Under the pieces are notes generated by a model, which worked only from the letters and a program-made list of their open reading frames with translations, was not told the DNA's origin and did no database searches. From Forficula auricularia (Eukaryota; Arthropoda; Insecta; Dermaptera; Forficulidae), in assembly GCA_024734495.1 (NCBI GenBank), contig JALMQS010000225.1, positions 14,294,096-14,358,095 of the forward strand: 64,000 nt of DNA. Direction: 5' to 3'. Below, one piece after another: positions 12,385-22,799 of this stretch (positions within the stretch are counted from its first letter, which is position 1; the number at the start of each line of letters is the position of its first letter). A program made the translations under genes and the position numbers.

Positions 12385-13345
12385 TATACAAAAGTTTTTC
12401 CCCGTAAACCTAACAATGGATCCAGTAGAGTTATATAGGCTGGTTATCATGCAATTTCCCGATTTTTTAGAACACGTCAGAGATTTGAGATATTATCGGT
12501 CAAAATGACGAAAAAAAAGCCATTTTGACCTATTTTCTAGTCCCTTTAGATATTAAACAGCAATATTTGAAATCACCGCCTCCGTGGTCTAATGGTCAGA
12601 GTAACTGACTGGCAACCCGGAGGTCCCGGGTTCGATTCCCGGCTATGCTCAGAAATTTTTCTGTAAGTATAGGGTCTGGAACGGGGTTCACTCAGCCTCG
12701 TGAGGATAAATGAGTAGCTGCTTGATTGAGAAGTAGCGAATCTCGGTTAAGAAAACTGAAACGAAGGTTGTAGATGTGCGTTGAGCTAACCACTTGACCC
12801 CTCGGTACTGTTTCCAATTAGGACAGCAACCAATTCAGTAGGCCAAGACCCATGAAGGGTTGTCGAGCCAGAGATTTATTTTTATTTATTTATAATATTT
12901 GAAATCAAAATATTTTGTTGACGTAATAGAAAACAGCTTCCTCTTTGATTTTCAAATTACCACTTGTTTTTAGCTCAATTAGAACTCGAGTTATAACTAA
13001 AAAACTAAAACCACGTGAATATAAAGGATAAAAAACATAGGTCTTAGTTTTTTAGTTAGGTATAACTCGTGTTCTAATTGAGCCAAAAACAAGCGGTAAT
13101 TTGAAAATCAAAGAGAAAGCTGATTTCTATTAAGTCAACAAAACATTTTGATTTCAAATATTTCTGTTTAATATTTAATGGGACTTAGAAATAGGTCAAA
13201 ATGGCCTTTTTCGTCATTTTGACCGATAATATCTCAAAACTCTGAAGTGTTGTAAAAAATCGGGAAATTGCATGATAATCAGCGTATAAAACTCTACTGG
13301 ATCCATTGTTAGGTTTACGGGGACAAATTTTTGTTTAATTTTTGT
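12385..13345. mobile_element. Long palindromic (foldback) element
   Basis: The arms are complementary over roughly 300 bases. TTTTTCCCCGTAAACCTAAC at about 12,395 is answered by GTTAGGTTTACGGGGA at about 13,308. ATCGGTCAAAATGACGAAAA (12,497) and AATTAGAACTCGAGTTATAA (12,978) are answered near 13,200-13,230 and 13,060. The left arm is split by a SINE. No coding content. Confidence 0.8.
12576..12893 (+). mobile_element. tRNA-derived SINE nested in the palindrome
   Basis: The first 75 bases are tRNA-like with an A box (TGGTCTAATGG) and a B box (GGTTCGATTCC), the internal RNA polymerase III promoter. The body of about 240 bases ends in ATTTATTTTTATTTATTTAT. The 14-base target duplication AATATTTGAAATCA is perfect (12,562-12,575 and 12,894-12,907) and interrupts the palindrome arm, so the SINE arrived later. 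It is a different family from the SINEs at 17,025, 21,036 and 27,279. Confidence 0.9.
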
Positions 13346-13933
13346 CGAGCAGTGTAATCGCTCTTAGCAGGGAATTCAGTGCAAGTTTAAACTTACCATG
13401 TTAATCAGGGTTTAAAATATAAAATTTTTAAACAAAAAAAAAATTCAATTAACAAAAGGTCAGATATAGACAGGTTTTCTTATATTTATAAAAAAAAATT
13501 GTAGAAAAATAATTCTTTCTAAATATTTATATTTATTATTTTTATTCAAGGTAATTTCATCTCCCAAGACAATCTGTATCATTATTTTCGAAAAGTACCT
13601 ACCTAATTTTCATTAATAAGGGAACATTTCTCCTGAAAGGTTTGGGATTTCAAATAAACGTTTTAATTTTGTTTTTGTTTTTTATAAAAGATAGGTATAT
13701 ATTTATTTATTTAAAACAATGTATAGGTACTATTTATCTAATCAAAATAGCTTATCAGAAATTTAAAAAGAACAGAATTCAAATGGGGGTTGATATAAAT
13801 AAAATTGCATTTTGCAATGGCGAGGGGGCTTCCAAATGTGGATGGCTTCAGTAACGTTCCGGAAAAGGCACAACCTTTTTTCCTCATTTATTTAAAACAC
13901 GTTGTTTGTTGTTAGCTGTTTTCTTTCTTTTAG
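13346..13933. other. AT-rich sequence with a repeat fragment
   Basis: Positions about 13,545-13,600 (TTATTCAAGGTAATTTCATC..CAATCTGTATCAT) match the palindromic repeat at 61,175-61,220 and, inverted, 54,400-54,440. Nothing else is supported. Confidence 0.5.
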
Positions 13934-13980
13934 CATCCGAGTGACCTCATAAATTATTAGGAATAGCTCGCCATCAAAAG
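13934..13980 (+). other. Possible non-coding internal exon
   Basis: A pyrimidine-rich acceptor (TTTTCTTTCTTTTAG) is followed after 47 bases by a strong donor (AAAAG then GTGAGT). All three forward frames contain a stop, so if it is an exon it is untranslated (5' leader or long non-coding RNA). There is no second line of evidence. Confidence 0.25.
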
Positions 13981-14391
13981 GTGAGTACAATGGCGATAAT
14001 AACCCTCCCTTTGTTTTTATTCATAATAATGAAAATAATAAAGAATATATGAAACAGGTGTGTTAAAACATCATTTACCATAAAACATGTCGAAAAAACT
14101 GCTTTGGCTAATAATATTTTATTGATAGTTTATCTTTTTTATATATACTTAGATTAATTAATGGTACTTTTATGGATAATTATTATTTTATTAATATTTT
14201 ATTTCTACTCATTTTTCGTTTATTTATTTTTTATGGATAGCTGAATATTTTCAACTTGAAATACTAAACAATTTCATGAGCCAAGGGAAGGTTTTATCCT
14301 ACTAGAATTAAAACCAGCAGTCTTCTTGAAATGAAAGTTAGTTGTTGACTAGGTTGCCGATGTATCAGGCGAACATCAATCCCACTTTCCC

Positions 14392-14545
14392 CGAGGGGTG
14401 ATCCGCGATCGGAAGTAGGTGTATACCTCTTTGAAGTATTTTGGAAGTACTTGGAAATATTTGAAAGTACTTGGAAATATTTGAAAGTGCTTGGAAATAT
14501 TTGGAAGTACTTGGAAATATTTCGGAGTACTTTTACTCCACATTT
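14392..14545. mobile_element. Partial MITE with 20-bp tandem repeats
   Basis: It starts GAGGGGTGATCCGCGATC, the same terminus as the MITE at 2385, then GTAGGTGTATACC. It runs into four to five tandem copies of TTGGAAATATTTGAAAGTAC. No opposite terminus is found, so this is half an element or one expanded by slippage. Confidence 0.6.
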
Positions 14546-15650
14546 TTTTGAATAAAGAATCCTTGTATTACTGAATGCCTGCTAAAAAAATGAAACTCTA
14601 CCAAAAATTATATCGAATAAGAAAAAAAAATAGTATTAACTGCACTTTGCAAATTTCATACAAATTTTAACTTTTGAATTGAAATACCCAAACTAGATCT
14701 GGCTAAATTAAAGATTCCTGTATATCTGTATATTGGCTGAAAAAAGGAAACCAATAATATTAGAATTACTAGATATAAATATTATAAGTAAAAATAATTA
14801 TTTTAGCCGAGAATTAGACTTTAACTTGCACGACATACACAAAATAGGATTGGCTAAAGTTTTCATTGAAGTTTTGCTACAAATCGATGATTCTTGTGTA
14901 ATTAACCCTTCTAAAAACAGAAAGTCTTTTAATAATAATAATATTGGAAAATACGTAAATATAAATCATTTCTAAAATTATTATTTATTTCTAAATTCCG
15001 ATCTTGTAAATATTTTAATTTTATCGTATATTTTCAATATATTTCTATGTTTTTTTGGTTGCTTTCTTAAAGCATCTATTTTTACAAATTTATTTAAATT
15101 TCAAATGATTAATGGAGAATTTCATTTAAAATTTTGGACTTGAAATAAACGTATTCAGATTGTTTTTTATAAAAGATATGTATTTATTCGTGAAGAACAT
15201 ATGCCTATTAACTGAGCGAAAAGGAGATAATATGAATTTGTGAGTTATTACTTTTTTAAATACGAGCTTTATCAAATAATAACTAACTTGAAAACGTGCG
15301 GATGTTCATTGTGAACTGTCTCGGAGTTTGTGATAAATTGAAATCTGGCAAAATTATCAGATAAATGCTATATATAAAATCAATGCAGAATTTCATTATA
15401 AGATTACAGATCTGAAGGGAAATGTTGATATCTTAAGTTTTAAGTTTTTTAAAATGTCAATAAAGCTTACTTATATTAATCGCCAATCCTAACAAGATAC
15501 CGCGTTAATTAATAAATGGCAAATTTTTTCAGGTTGGGCCACTGATTAGGAAATTAAAAAATCAATTAAAATTTTATCTTAATGCTAAGCCTAAATTTAT
15601 AATTTAACAAGATTGAAGTAATTTTTGGAGACGGACTGATAAGTGAAATT
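14546..15650. other. AT-rich sequence, no gene recognised
   Basis: An 80-codon open frame at 14,733-14,975 has Asn/Ile-rich composition expected by chance at this base composition. No family similarity or splice context is seen. Confidence 0.4.
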
Positions 15651-15700
15651 GATGAGGCAGTCCAAAAAAAGAAGATAATTTATACTATCTTTCCATTCAT

Positions 15701-15742
15701 AAACCGACGTTTCGGAGGCTATTCACTCCTTCTTCAGGGTCT
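15701..15742 (-). other. Hammerhead-ribozyme-like motif, left arm
   Basis: Read on the minus strand: AGACC, CTGAAGA, extra A, GGAG..CTCC hairpin, GAAA, CGTC, GGTTT. AGACC pairs with GGTTT (five pairs, one G-U). GAAAC-GTC gives a GUC cleavage triplet, and ACGT is self-complementary for a stem III between two copies. It differs from the right-arm copy mainly in hairpin loop bases. Confidence 0.5.
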
Positions 15743-15991
15743 GTAATTGGGATCTGGCCATGATTACAATCAAGACCATCACAAAAAAATTTTAAATACA
15801 TTTAATACACTGAAAGAGGAGACAGAGGGGAATGTCGCATTGAATTTCCTTCACTGACTTTCCAAAGTGACTAGAATATTTTTGATTAAAAAAAAAAAAA
15901 ATTGTATAAAAATTATGTATTAATTGTATTTGAAAAAATTTTGTGATGATCTCGATTGTAATGATGGCCAAGTCCCATTTTAATTGATTAC

Positions 15992-16033
15992 AGACCCTGA
16001 AGAAGGAGGGAATATCCTCCGAAACGTCGGTTT
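15992..16033 (+). other. Hammerhead-ribozyme-like motif, right arm
   Basis: Order: AGACC, CTGAAGA, extra A, perfect GGAGG..CCTCC hairpin, GAAA, CGTC, GGTTT. Stem I (AGACC with GGTTT), the two conserved boxes, stem II and a GUC site are all present. It is one of the most complete copies in the window. The single departure from the consensus is the extra A between CTGAAGA and stem II. Confidence 0.6.
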
Positions 16034-16084
16034 ATGAATAAAAAGATAGTATAAATTATCTTCTTTTTTTTGGACTGCCTCATC

Positions 16085-17007
16085 AATATCCACTCAATTA
16101 TAATTTAAAATTTGATTTAAATTTGAGTAAGTTTTTGATAGTAAAAAATCAATTTACTAGAAGATGAAAAGCTGTGAAAAATACCCTAAAACATTAAGTA
16201 ACGTTCTAATTTTATCTTCAATGGTCCATTCAGAAATAATTTCTCAGATTAGGTATACATCTGACCAGAAAACTCACAAGTAAGAATTTCACCCAAAAAT
16301 AAAAAAATGTAAAACGAAGTTTGGATATCTCATATATTTTTATATTTTTCGGGTTATACGAGTATATGACTTAAGATTAGGAAAATTCATTCTTTCTCTC
16401 CAAAGCCATGTAGAATTTCCTCCACATCTAAAAAAAAGTCCAGCAGCTTCCAATATTTAACCGAGTTTTTATAGAAATTGGTGTAAGAAAATTGACGCTT
16501 CTGCTAATAAAATGTAGAATTTTAAATGAATTACGAAAATATTATAAAAATGCCATTTCGATATCTAGAATACTTTTTGAATTATTCAACTTTTGAAACA
16601 CTCGAACGGATTGATTTATAGATTTTAGATAACCAAGTTTGATAGGTATTTTTTTAACTAACAAACAACTAACAATTTCCCTATGCTAGAGTCACATGAA
16701 TAGAAGAGTAAAATTTATTTAAATTATTTTACTAATGTGTAGGCATTGAAAAAATGTATTTAGGTAATTTCATTTGGTGAAAACACCTCTTGAATCCTTT
16801 TTACTAAATTGTTATTTTACTATATTACAGTATTTAAATTAGCTATCGTAATCTGTTATTTGAGTAGAAATAAACATTTTGATAAATTTAAGAATGTGAA
16901 CATGACTCCTGACGTAATCGAGTAATTAGTTAAGCAAAAAAGTATTAATTTTATTTGAAATTTGGAACATAATAGTCAATATTATTATAAATATTGTTAT
17001 CTATATA
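16085..17007. other. AT-rich sequence, no gene recognised
   Basis: No exon, RNA gene or bounded repeat could be supported. Confidence 0.4.
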
Positions 17008-17312
17008 TTAGCCCTTTGCACTCGGGGGGTCGGGTAGGCTAGGCGGTAGCATGTCAGCCAGCTAACCAAGAGGACCCGAGTTCGATTCCGGCTCGAGGCA
17101 TCCGGCTAAAATCTGACCCCCGAAGTAGAGACAAATTTAAAAATAAAAATAAATAGTATCGTAAATGGCTTATGGCTAACATGGCCGAAAAGCCAAAAAA
17201 AAAAAAAAGCCCCTTGCACTCGTATTTATTTTTGAGAAGAAGGCTACCATGCCAACCAACTCGGAATTTTCATGAATCGCCGGAGCGGCGACATACGAGT
17301 GCAAAGGGTTAA
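17008..17312. mobile_element. piggyBac-like MITE interrupted by a SINE
   Basis: CCCTTTGCACTCG (17,012-17,024) and its complement CGAGTGCAAAGGG (17,296-17,308) form 13-base inverted termini, bordered by TTAG on the left and TTAA on the right. TTAA duplications are the signature of piggyBac-type elements. Without the nested SINE the MITE is only about 110 bases. Confidence 0.65.
17025..17208 (+). mobile_element. tRNA-derived SINE, family A, copy 1
   Basis: A tRNA-like head has box A (TAGGCTAGGCGG region) and box B (GAGTTCGATTCC), a shared body (GCATCCGGCTAAAATCTGA, then ATGGCTTATGGCTA and GGCCGAAAAGCC) and a poly-A tail. The target duplication GCCCTTTGCACTCG / GCCCCTTGCACTCG (14 bases, one mismatch) lies inside the MITE terminus. 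Confidence 0.9.
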
Positions 17313-19263
17313 AATTAGTAAATTTTAATGAATATTTTCTATTGAAAAAGGGGTGGTAGAGCTCAATGCTGAATTGATGCAAAGGTAGCCCAAGAATAAT
17401 GAAAACCACAAATTTCGATTAAAATTTTAGAACGTCATTTTCATCTTAATTAAAAAACCTACGATTCGAAAGATGGTCCCTCCTTCAGGGTTTAAAAGAA
17501 TCAACGAAGAAAACTCCGTGTCTTTTAATATATATATATATAAAATTAATGTTTTGTCTGTACATTGCTCCAAATCACTCCAAATTTTGGTTCCATACGT
17601 TTCAAGCAAAGTTGTGAACGAAAACACCCTCAAAAAATTCCGGTCTGTCTGTTTCAGTGGTTTCCGCGAAAAGTTGCTCACGATTCACGTCAAAACGGCT
17701 AAAGGGATTATTATGAAATTTCATATTTGTATCACATATCTACTAACTTACGTTTTTAGCTATATAACGTTTTGATATTTTGACCCCAAAAAGAGGTTTG
17801 GGGGGGGGGGCACACAAATGAAAATTATCAAATATTTTTAATCGCAAGTTCAAAATTATGTGCCTTGATGATAGCTGGGCCGTTCAAAACGTCGAAAAAA
17901 AATGAATTTCAATTTTATTTAACTCTGGATGCAAATAAAAATCGACTTTTTACCAATGAATGAAAATTAGAAATAATATTAATATATCACTTAAAAAATT
18001 ACCGATCAAAGCTCGGTTCATCAGGTAGGTACTATAGCTTTAATTTGCTTAGCCCTTGGCCATAATTTTTCATGTACACTTGGGCATTAGATTTTGAAAT
18101 TGTAATTTTTCTCTCTAATCGTCTCTAGGACAAGTATCGCACATTATCTACGTATAATAGAACAAAGAGAAGAAGGAGAGGGAGCTGTTGAAAGTGTTTT
18201 CATAGAAAGGTTACAGGTTCGAGATCCGGTTGTTCGATTATTATCGAGAGGACTATTATACACTCTCCGACGAGATGAGGTTCTATTGTACTAGATAGTA
18301 ATTGTTTAAATACCTTTCTAGCTCAACAAAAGGAGATTACCAAGTTATTAGAAAGGAAATTACTTTTTTTGCAACCATCATTATTATAGTATTATATTTT
18401 ACATGGTACATCGGTACATGTTTATATGATTCTGTATATGTTTTGTGAGGCGGACAAGCCTCAGAGCAAGCAGCCATAAATAAATAAATTATTATTAGTA
18501 TTTGAATGTAGCAAATTAGAAGAACGATAAATAAATGGCTAGAGAATACGTTTCATAATGTATTATCATCCCTTAATAACAGAATAGAAAAGTGGATAAA
18601 AAATTTAAAAATTCAAATTTATTCATCTTTAAACAAACGACCAACGGCTTTGATATGTTTTAATTAAGCACCAGATTCCAAATTATCAAAGTTAAGAAAC
18701 ATGTGTTATGTATGGTTGGTGTTGAGGCGGCTGACCGCTTTTTCAATCCCAGTCCTGTTGCGTGCATCTGATAAGTAAGTAGGTAGATATTATTAATTTA
18801 TATGTTAAGGTAAAACGTTAGAAAAACCATAAGGAGACGAGTTATTATACGAATTGTAGGAAGTACTTAACCAATATAATAAATCTTGGTATTTTTTAAA
18901 CAATTTTAAATATAAAATAATTCTAATAAAGGATGATCCATATTTGCTTGGAAGAAAGGAGTGAATCTTCAAAAGTAGACAAAGCAAAGGATTATATATA
19001 TAATTCTACTGTATTTTTATATTTTAAAATTATTTATAATAATTAAACCTGAAGCAGCGGAAACGGAAGAAAAAAACATTGCAATTGGTCATTCCAAGCA
19101 AGATCTGAATAAGGCAATACAAACGTCTTAGATATATTGTATTATTTGTTGTGGTGTTCAATAAATAGTTATAAATAATAAGGTGTGATGAATGTAAATA
19201 AAAATTCAATCACAAAAATATAAACTAGAGATCAAAAAAATCAATTAGGGTGGTCCTCTACTT
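17313..19263. other. AT-rich sequence with decayed repeat fragments
   Basis: Two decayed hammerhead-like motifs on the minus strand are visible: about 17,450-17,500 (CTGAAGG box, stem I AAACC/GGTTT retained, GAAA changed to GAAT) and about 17,998-18,040 (CTGATGA box with CCGA..TCGG hairpin, GAAA lost). A ten-base G run lies at about 17,802-17,811. At 18,430-18,490 a GGACAAGCC..AAATAAATAAAT stretch looks like a retroelement 3' tail. No gene is supported. Confidence 0.4.
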
Positions 19264-19767
19264 CAGCGATTCTTAACAGGGGGGACGGGAAATTATTAGA
19301 ATTTTTTTAAGTCTTTATATCTTTACAAATAAAATAAATAAATAAATAAATAAAAATATGTCGCTAATATGTAAGTAGCAGATGAATTTAATGACATCTC
19401 AATATTCTTAAACATGGTTAAACTAAATGAAAATGTTGAGCGCATAAGTAAATTTGACCCAAACAGACAAAATTACAAGTTTAATAAAACCTTGTAAATA
19501 TTTTTTATAAGTCTAGGTTTACAATTTTTATACTAGAGCAAATATATTTTCATTTGCAAATATACCTATTTTTCAAGAAATTTATTTATTTATTAATTAT
19601 TGTTACATTTGAGTTTTTTTTGTACGAGTAATTACTAGTATGTTTCCTAATGAGGGGGGGGGGGGGGGTACTGGCCGCGAAAACATTTTAGGATTTTAAG
19701 GGGGCCGTGAATATACTTTCGGATTTTAAGGAGGTGGCGGCGACTAATAAAAGGTTAAGAACCACTG
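19264..19767. mobile_element. hAT-like non-autonomous element
   Basis: It starts CAGCGATTCTTAAC and ends with GGTTAAGAACCACTG. It is flanked by a perfect 8-bp duplication CTCTACTT (19,256-19,263 and 19,768-19,775). CAG..CTG ends and an 8-bp duplication identify the hAT superfamily. Internal sequence includes (AAAT)n and a G run at about 19,654-19,668. No transposase. Confidence 0.85.
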
Positions 19768-19906
19768 CTCTACTTGATGGAAATAAACGCATGCAGAGGA
19801 CAACCTCATTGATTTCTCTTTATAAATCAATAACTGTGCTACTCTCGGCAAAACAAAATCTTTTCAATTAAGATCAATATCCTTTAAATCTTTTTAAATA
19901 TTACAG

Positions 19907-20132
19907 ACTTGTATTTGTTGCTATGGAATTAATCTACTGTTTGGTAGAACTAACTTACCCTCACAGTCAAAAAAATTCTTAAATAAAGAACAAAATAATA
20001 ATTACCCATAGTTGAAAAAACTTGTATTTGTTGCTATGGAATTAATCTACTGTTTGGTAGAACTAACTTACCCTCACAGTCAATAAAATTCTTAAATAAA
20101 GAACAAAATAATCATTACCCATAGTTGAAAAA
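19907..20132. repeat. 113-bp tandem duplication
   Basis: ACTTGTATTTGTTGCTATGG begins at 19,907 and again at 20,020. The two copies differ by only a couple of substitutions to about 20,132, so the duplication is recent. No coding content. Confidence 0.95.
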
Positions 20133-21035
20133 TTGAAGCATACAATATTTAAAAAGCTTTTGATATTCTTTATTCGAATTTCCAATCTCAATTAGTGCTA
20201 ATCTATCTGTATTTGTCATGTCTAGAATAGATAGTAAAGGTACTCTTAAGCAGAAGCAGAGAGAGAGCCACCCTTTGTGAAAGGGAAGCCACGAGCAGAT
20301 TTACCACGGTTCTAGGGGAATTCAAATAATCGATCCAGGGTTGCAACCCTTCCTGTACATACAATCGATGTAGTTAGTACATCCCCACTCGAAAGCACGG
20401 TTTCCTAAATTGTATTCTAAACAACCCCCAGGGTTCAGCCGAAAAAATTCTTTGAGCTTTTAAAAAAAAATTAAAAATATATATTTAATTTGAATTTATG
20501 AAAAAAAAATATAATATTCATAATTTCCCAAATAATAATAAGTTAGGCAAACGTGAAATTAATATCCTTGAACCTTCAGGTGCAAGCTGGCCACTCGGCG
20601 ACCTCGATGATTTACTCGCGGAATATTTTTCAAGCTGAAGATAAAATAGTATTATCATATAAGTATTAAATTAACGAGGTGGGAGTTGTCCGTAAAAAAT
20701 ATAGGTTTGGCGATAAATTAGGTTTAGGAGCCACTGTTCTCTAGTCTGTTCTGATGGCTGGTGGGAAATTCATTTTTTATCAAGGAAATTAAATAATATC
20801 GACCAATTTGAATTAATTCAAAATTCAAAATTACATAATTTAATAATAATAAAATGAACACAATTTTTTGTTTTAAAAAAAATTGAAAAATAAAAAATTT
20901 AAAATCGAAACTAAAATCACTAGAATGACGTCAGAGGTCAGCTTGAACTTTTTCTCCCTAATTTGCGGAGTTTTTTTTTTTATAAATCTGGTGCTGGTGG
21001 TTAAAAGAATAAATAACTATTAAAAATTCCATATG
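20133..21035. other. Unrecognised sequence with a GC-richer patch
   Basis: Positions 20,220-20,430 are more balanced in composition than their surroundings and not obviously repetitive, so they could be regulatory. No open frame or motif is convincing. Position 20,728-20,745 (AGGAGCCACTGTTCT) resembles one hAT terminus, but no partner was found. Confidence 0.35.
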
Positions 21036-21202
21036 GGGGTCGGATTAGGCTAGAAGTTACCGTACCAGCCTGCTAACCAAGTGGATCCGTGTTCGAATCC
21101 GACTCGAGGCATCCGGCTAAAATCTGATCCCTGGGTGGAGACAAATTTAAAAAATAACAAGTATCGTAAATTGGCTTATGGCTAGAAAGGCCGAAAAGCC
21201 CA
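21036..21202 (+). mobile_element. tRNA-derived SINE, family A, copy 2
   Basis: Same body as the SINE at 17,025: GGGGTCGG start, B box GTTCGAATCC, GCATCCGGCTAAAATCTGA, GGCCGAAAAGCC, A-rich end. The perfect 14-base target duplication AAAAATTCCATATG lies at 21,022-21,035 and 21,203-21,216. Confidence 0.9.
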
Positions 21203-21349
21203 AAAAATTCCATATGTTTATTTAACCTTTGAGTTTTATCATTTACCTATTAGTTGAAATCGCTATGGATACTTATTAATATTAAATAGATATTTTTTTT
21301 TTGTTTTTGCAGATGATTATATCAAAGATTAATGAAAACAAAATTACCT

Positions 21350-21600
21350 ACATCAAATCGGGTGTTTGAACCCATGAGAAACAACATATAGAATATTTCT
21401 AATTAAAAAAGCCTAATGATGAAGGTCAAACCTTCAAAACTATAGTCTTTAACAAATAAATTATGTTAATGAATTAGCTAAGGGGCCAGTTATGGGAAAA
21501 AGTTGAAATAAAAGTTATCTCTTATTTAATCCTTTATTATAAGTAGACGTAATCGATATTTTACACGTTTCGAGCGCTATACCGTTGCTCTTCATCAGTG
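21350..21600. repeat. Fragments of two foldback families
   Basis: Positions 21,352-21,475 match the arm of the 22,425-22,700 foldback (AATCGGGT..GAACCCATGAGAAA..GATGAAGGTCAAACCTTC). Positions 21,560-21,600 on the minus strand form a hammerhead-like unit: CTGATGA, extra A, GAGC..GCTC hairpin, GAAACGTG. The last base of the cleavage triplet is G, which would block cleavage. Confidence 0.55.
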
Positions 21601-22424
21601 CATGTTTTAAATTTTTGTTTTAAACTTTTTATAATAAATTTTTGAAGAGGTAAATGATATAATTGTATCAAACAGAGGACAAGCTGCTTGTTTATTTGTT
21701 CTTGAGTCGTTTGAGTCATGATGAAAATAAAAATATCTGTCATTGGCCTACCCCTGATAATTTTTAAATCCTACGCCCAAAATCATGCTTAGGAGTCACA
21801 AGTGAAAGATTGGATTATTTAGATATAAGTGGCATTTGGGTATAAACATAACAGGAATGGGTGGGTGGGTGTCAAAGTGCCAGGCTGTTTCTGTTGCTGT
21901 TCAAAGGGAACAGAAATGAGCCAGGTTTCAACATTCAGTTGATCAATCATCCGACGCTTTTTGCCTCAAAGAAGAAAAACGAAGAACTAAACCTAAGAAT
22001 AATTAGCGGCCTAATGGCTCGAGAGGACAGAAAAATAAACGATTCCGAGAGAATCTTCAATTAGACAAAAAAAGCAAAAAAAAGCAATTTCATTATCCAT
22101 TACAAACTTTAAAGAAAAAACAACATTTGCCATAAAATTTTACATATGGAGTAAAATTTAATGCGTTTTTTTTTCATTAAAAATATTTATGCGTAATTAG
22201 GAAAACCAGAACCCAATGAATCGCATTAAAAAATGAGATCCCCAACAAGGAATAAATTTCGATTAAAAAATTTGGAGGATTTATCTTAATATCTTTATTT
22301 TATACAATATATAATAAATTTCCTTTAAAAAATTAATAACGCGGAAAAAATTATTATTTACGAGATTTTTCATAAGAAACCCTTTTATAATCAAATAAAT
22401 ATTTGTTAGAGTATAATTTCATAG
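21601..22424. other. Unrecognised sequence
   Basis: No gene is supported. The 67-codon open frame at 21,861-22,064 is in more balanced sequence (GTGGGTGGGTG start), but shows no domain and no acceptor or donor around it. Confidence 0.35.
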
Positions 22425-22700
22425 GATTAAATTTCATCATCACTCTTTTAATTAGGAATATTTGATCTGTCATTTCCCATGGGTTCAATTACCCGATTGT
22501 ATATATAGATAAATTCGTTTTGTTGTTATTGATTAATCCATCATTTGTTATGTGTCTAGCTTGCTATAACAACAAAACGAATTTATCTATATTCAATCGG
22601 GTAATTGAACCCATGAGAAATAACAGATCAAATATTTCTAATTAAAAGAGTGATGATGAAGGTCAAACCTTCGAACTAATGTCTCTAACAAATTAATTAT
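22425..22700. mobile_element. Foldback element, GAACCCATG family
   Basis: Two arms of about 120 bases face each other: ATCATCACTCTTTTAATTAG..AACAACAAAACG on the left and its complement on the right. Partial copies lie at 21,352, 25,540-25,680 and 33,170-33,290. The right arm (22,644-22,685) has a hammerhead-like layout in which the first base of CTGATGA is G and one A of GAAA is lost, so this copy looks inactive. Confidence 0.75.
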
Positions 22701-22713
22701 ACTAGTATATATA

Positions 22714-22765
22714 CCAGCTGAGAAACCCGCCTTCGGCGGACATTTTGCTGGCCAGAATGCTATAA
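22714..22765 (-). mobile_element. Helitron-like 3' end
   Basis: On the minus strand: TGGCCAGCAAAATG, hairpin CCGCCGAAGGCGG, about ten bases, then CAGCTGG followed by T. This is the same terminal structure as at 7221 and 44,390. The body would extend to the right, but its 5' end was not found. Confidence 0.65.
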
Positions 22766-22799
22766 GCCTCTGGACTCCGTAGTGGGTTTTAAATTTATT

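Larger units (their letters stand above)
15651..16084. mobile_element. GGCAGTCC MITE with paired hammerhead-like motifs
   Basis: Inverted termini GATGAGGCAGTCC and GGACTGCCTCATC enclose long arms sharing AAGATAATTTATACTATCTT, ATAAACCGACGTTTCGGAGG and CTTCTTCAGGGTCTGTAAT. Each arm carries one hammerhead-like motif, facing outward. Related elements with AAAGGCAGTCC termini lie at 57,278-57,717 and 62,723-63,010, and a lone terminus at about 34,600. No coding content. Confidence 0.8.

Noticed and set aside
12576..12650. A functional tRNA gene
   Set aside because: The A and B boxes are good, but the sequence continues directly into a SINE body with tail and target duplication, and the anticodon arm is not convincing.
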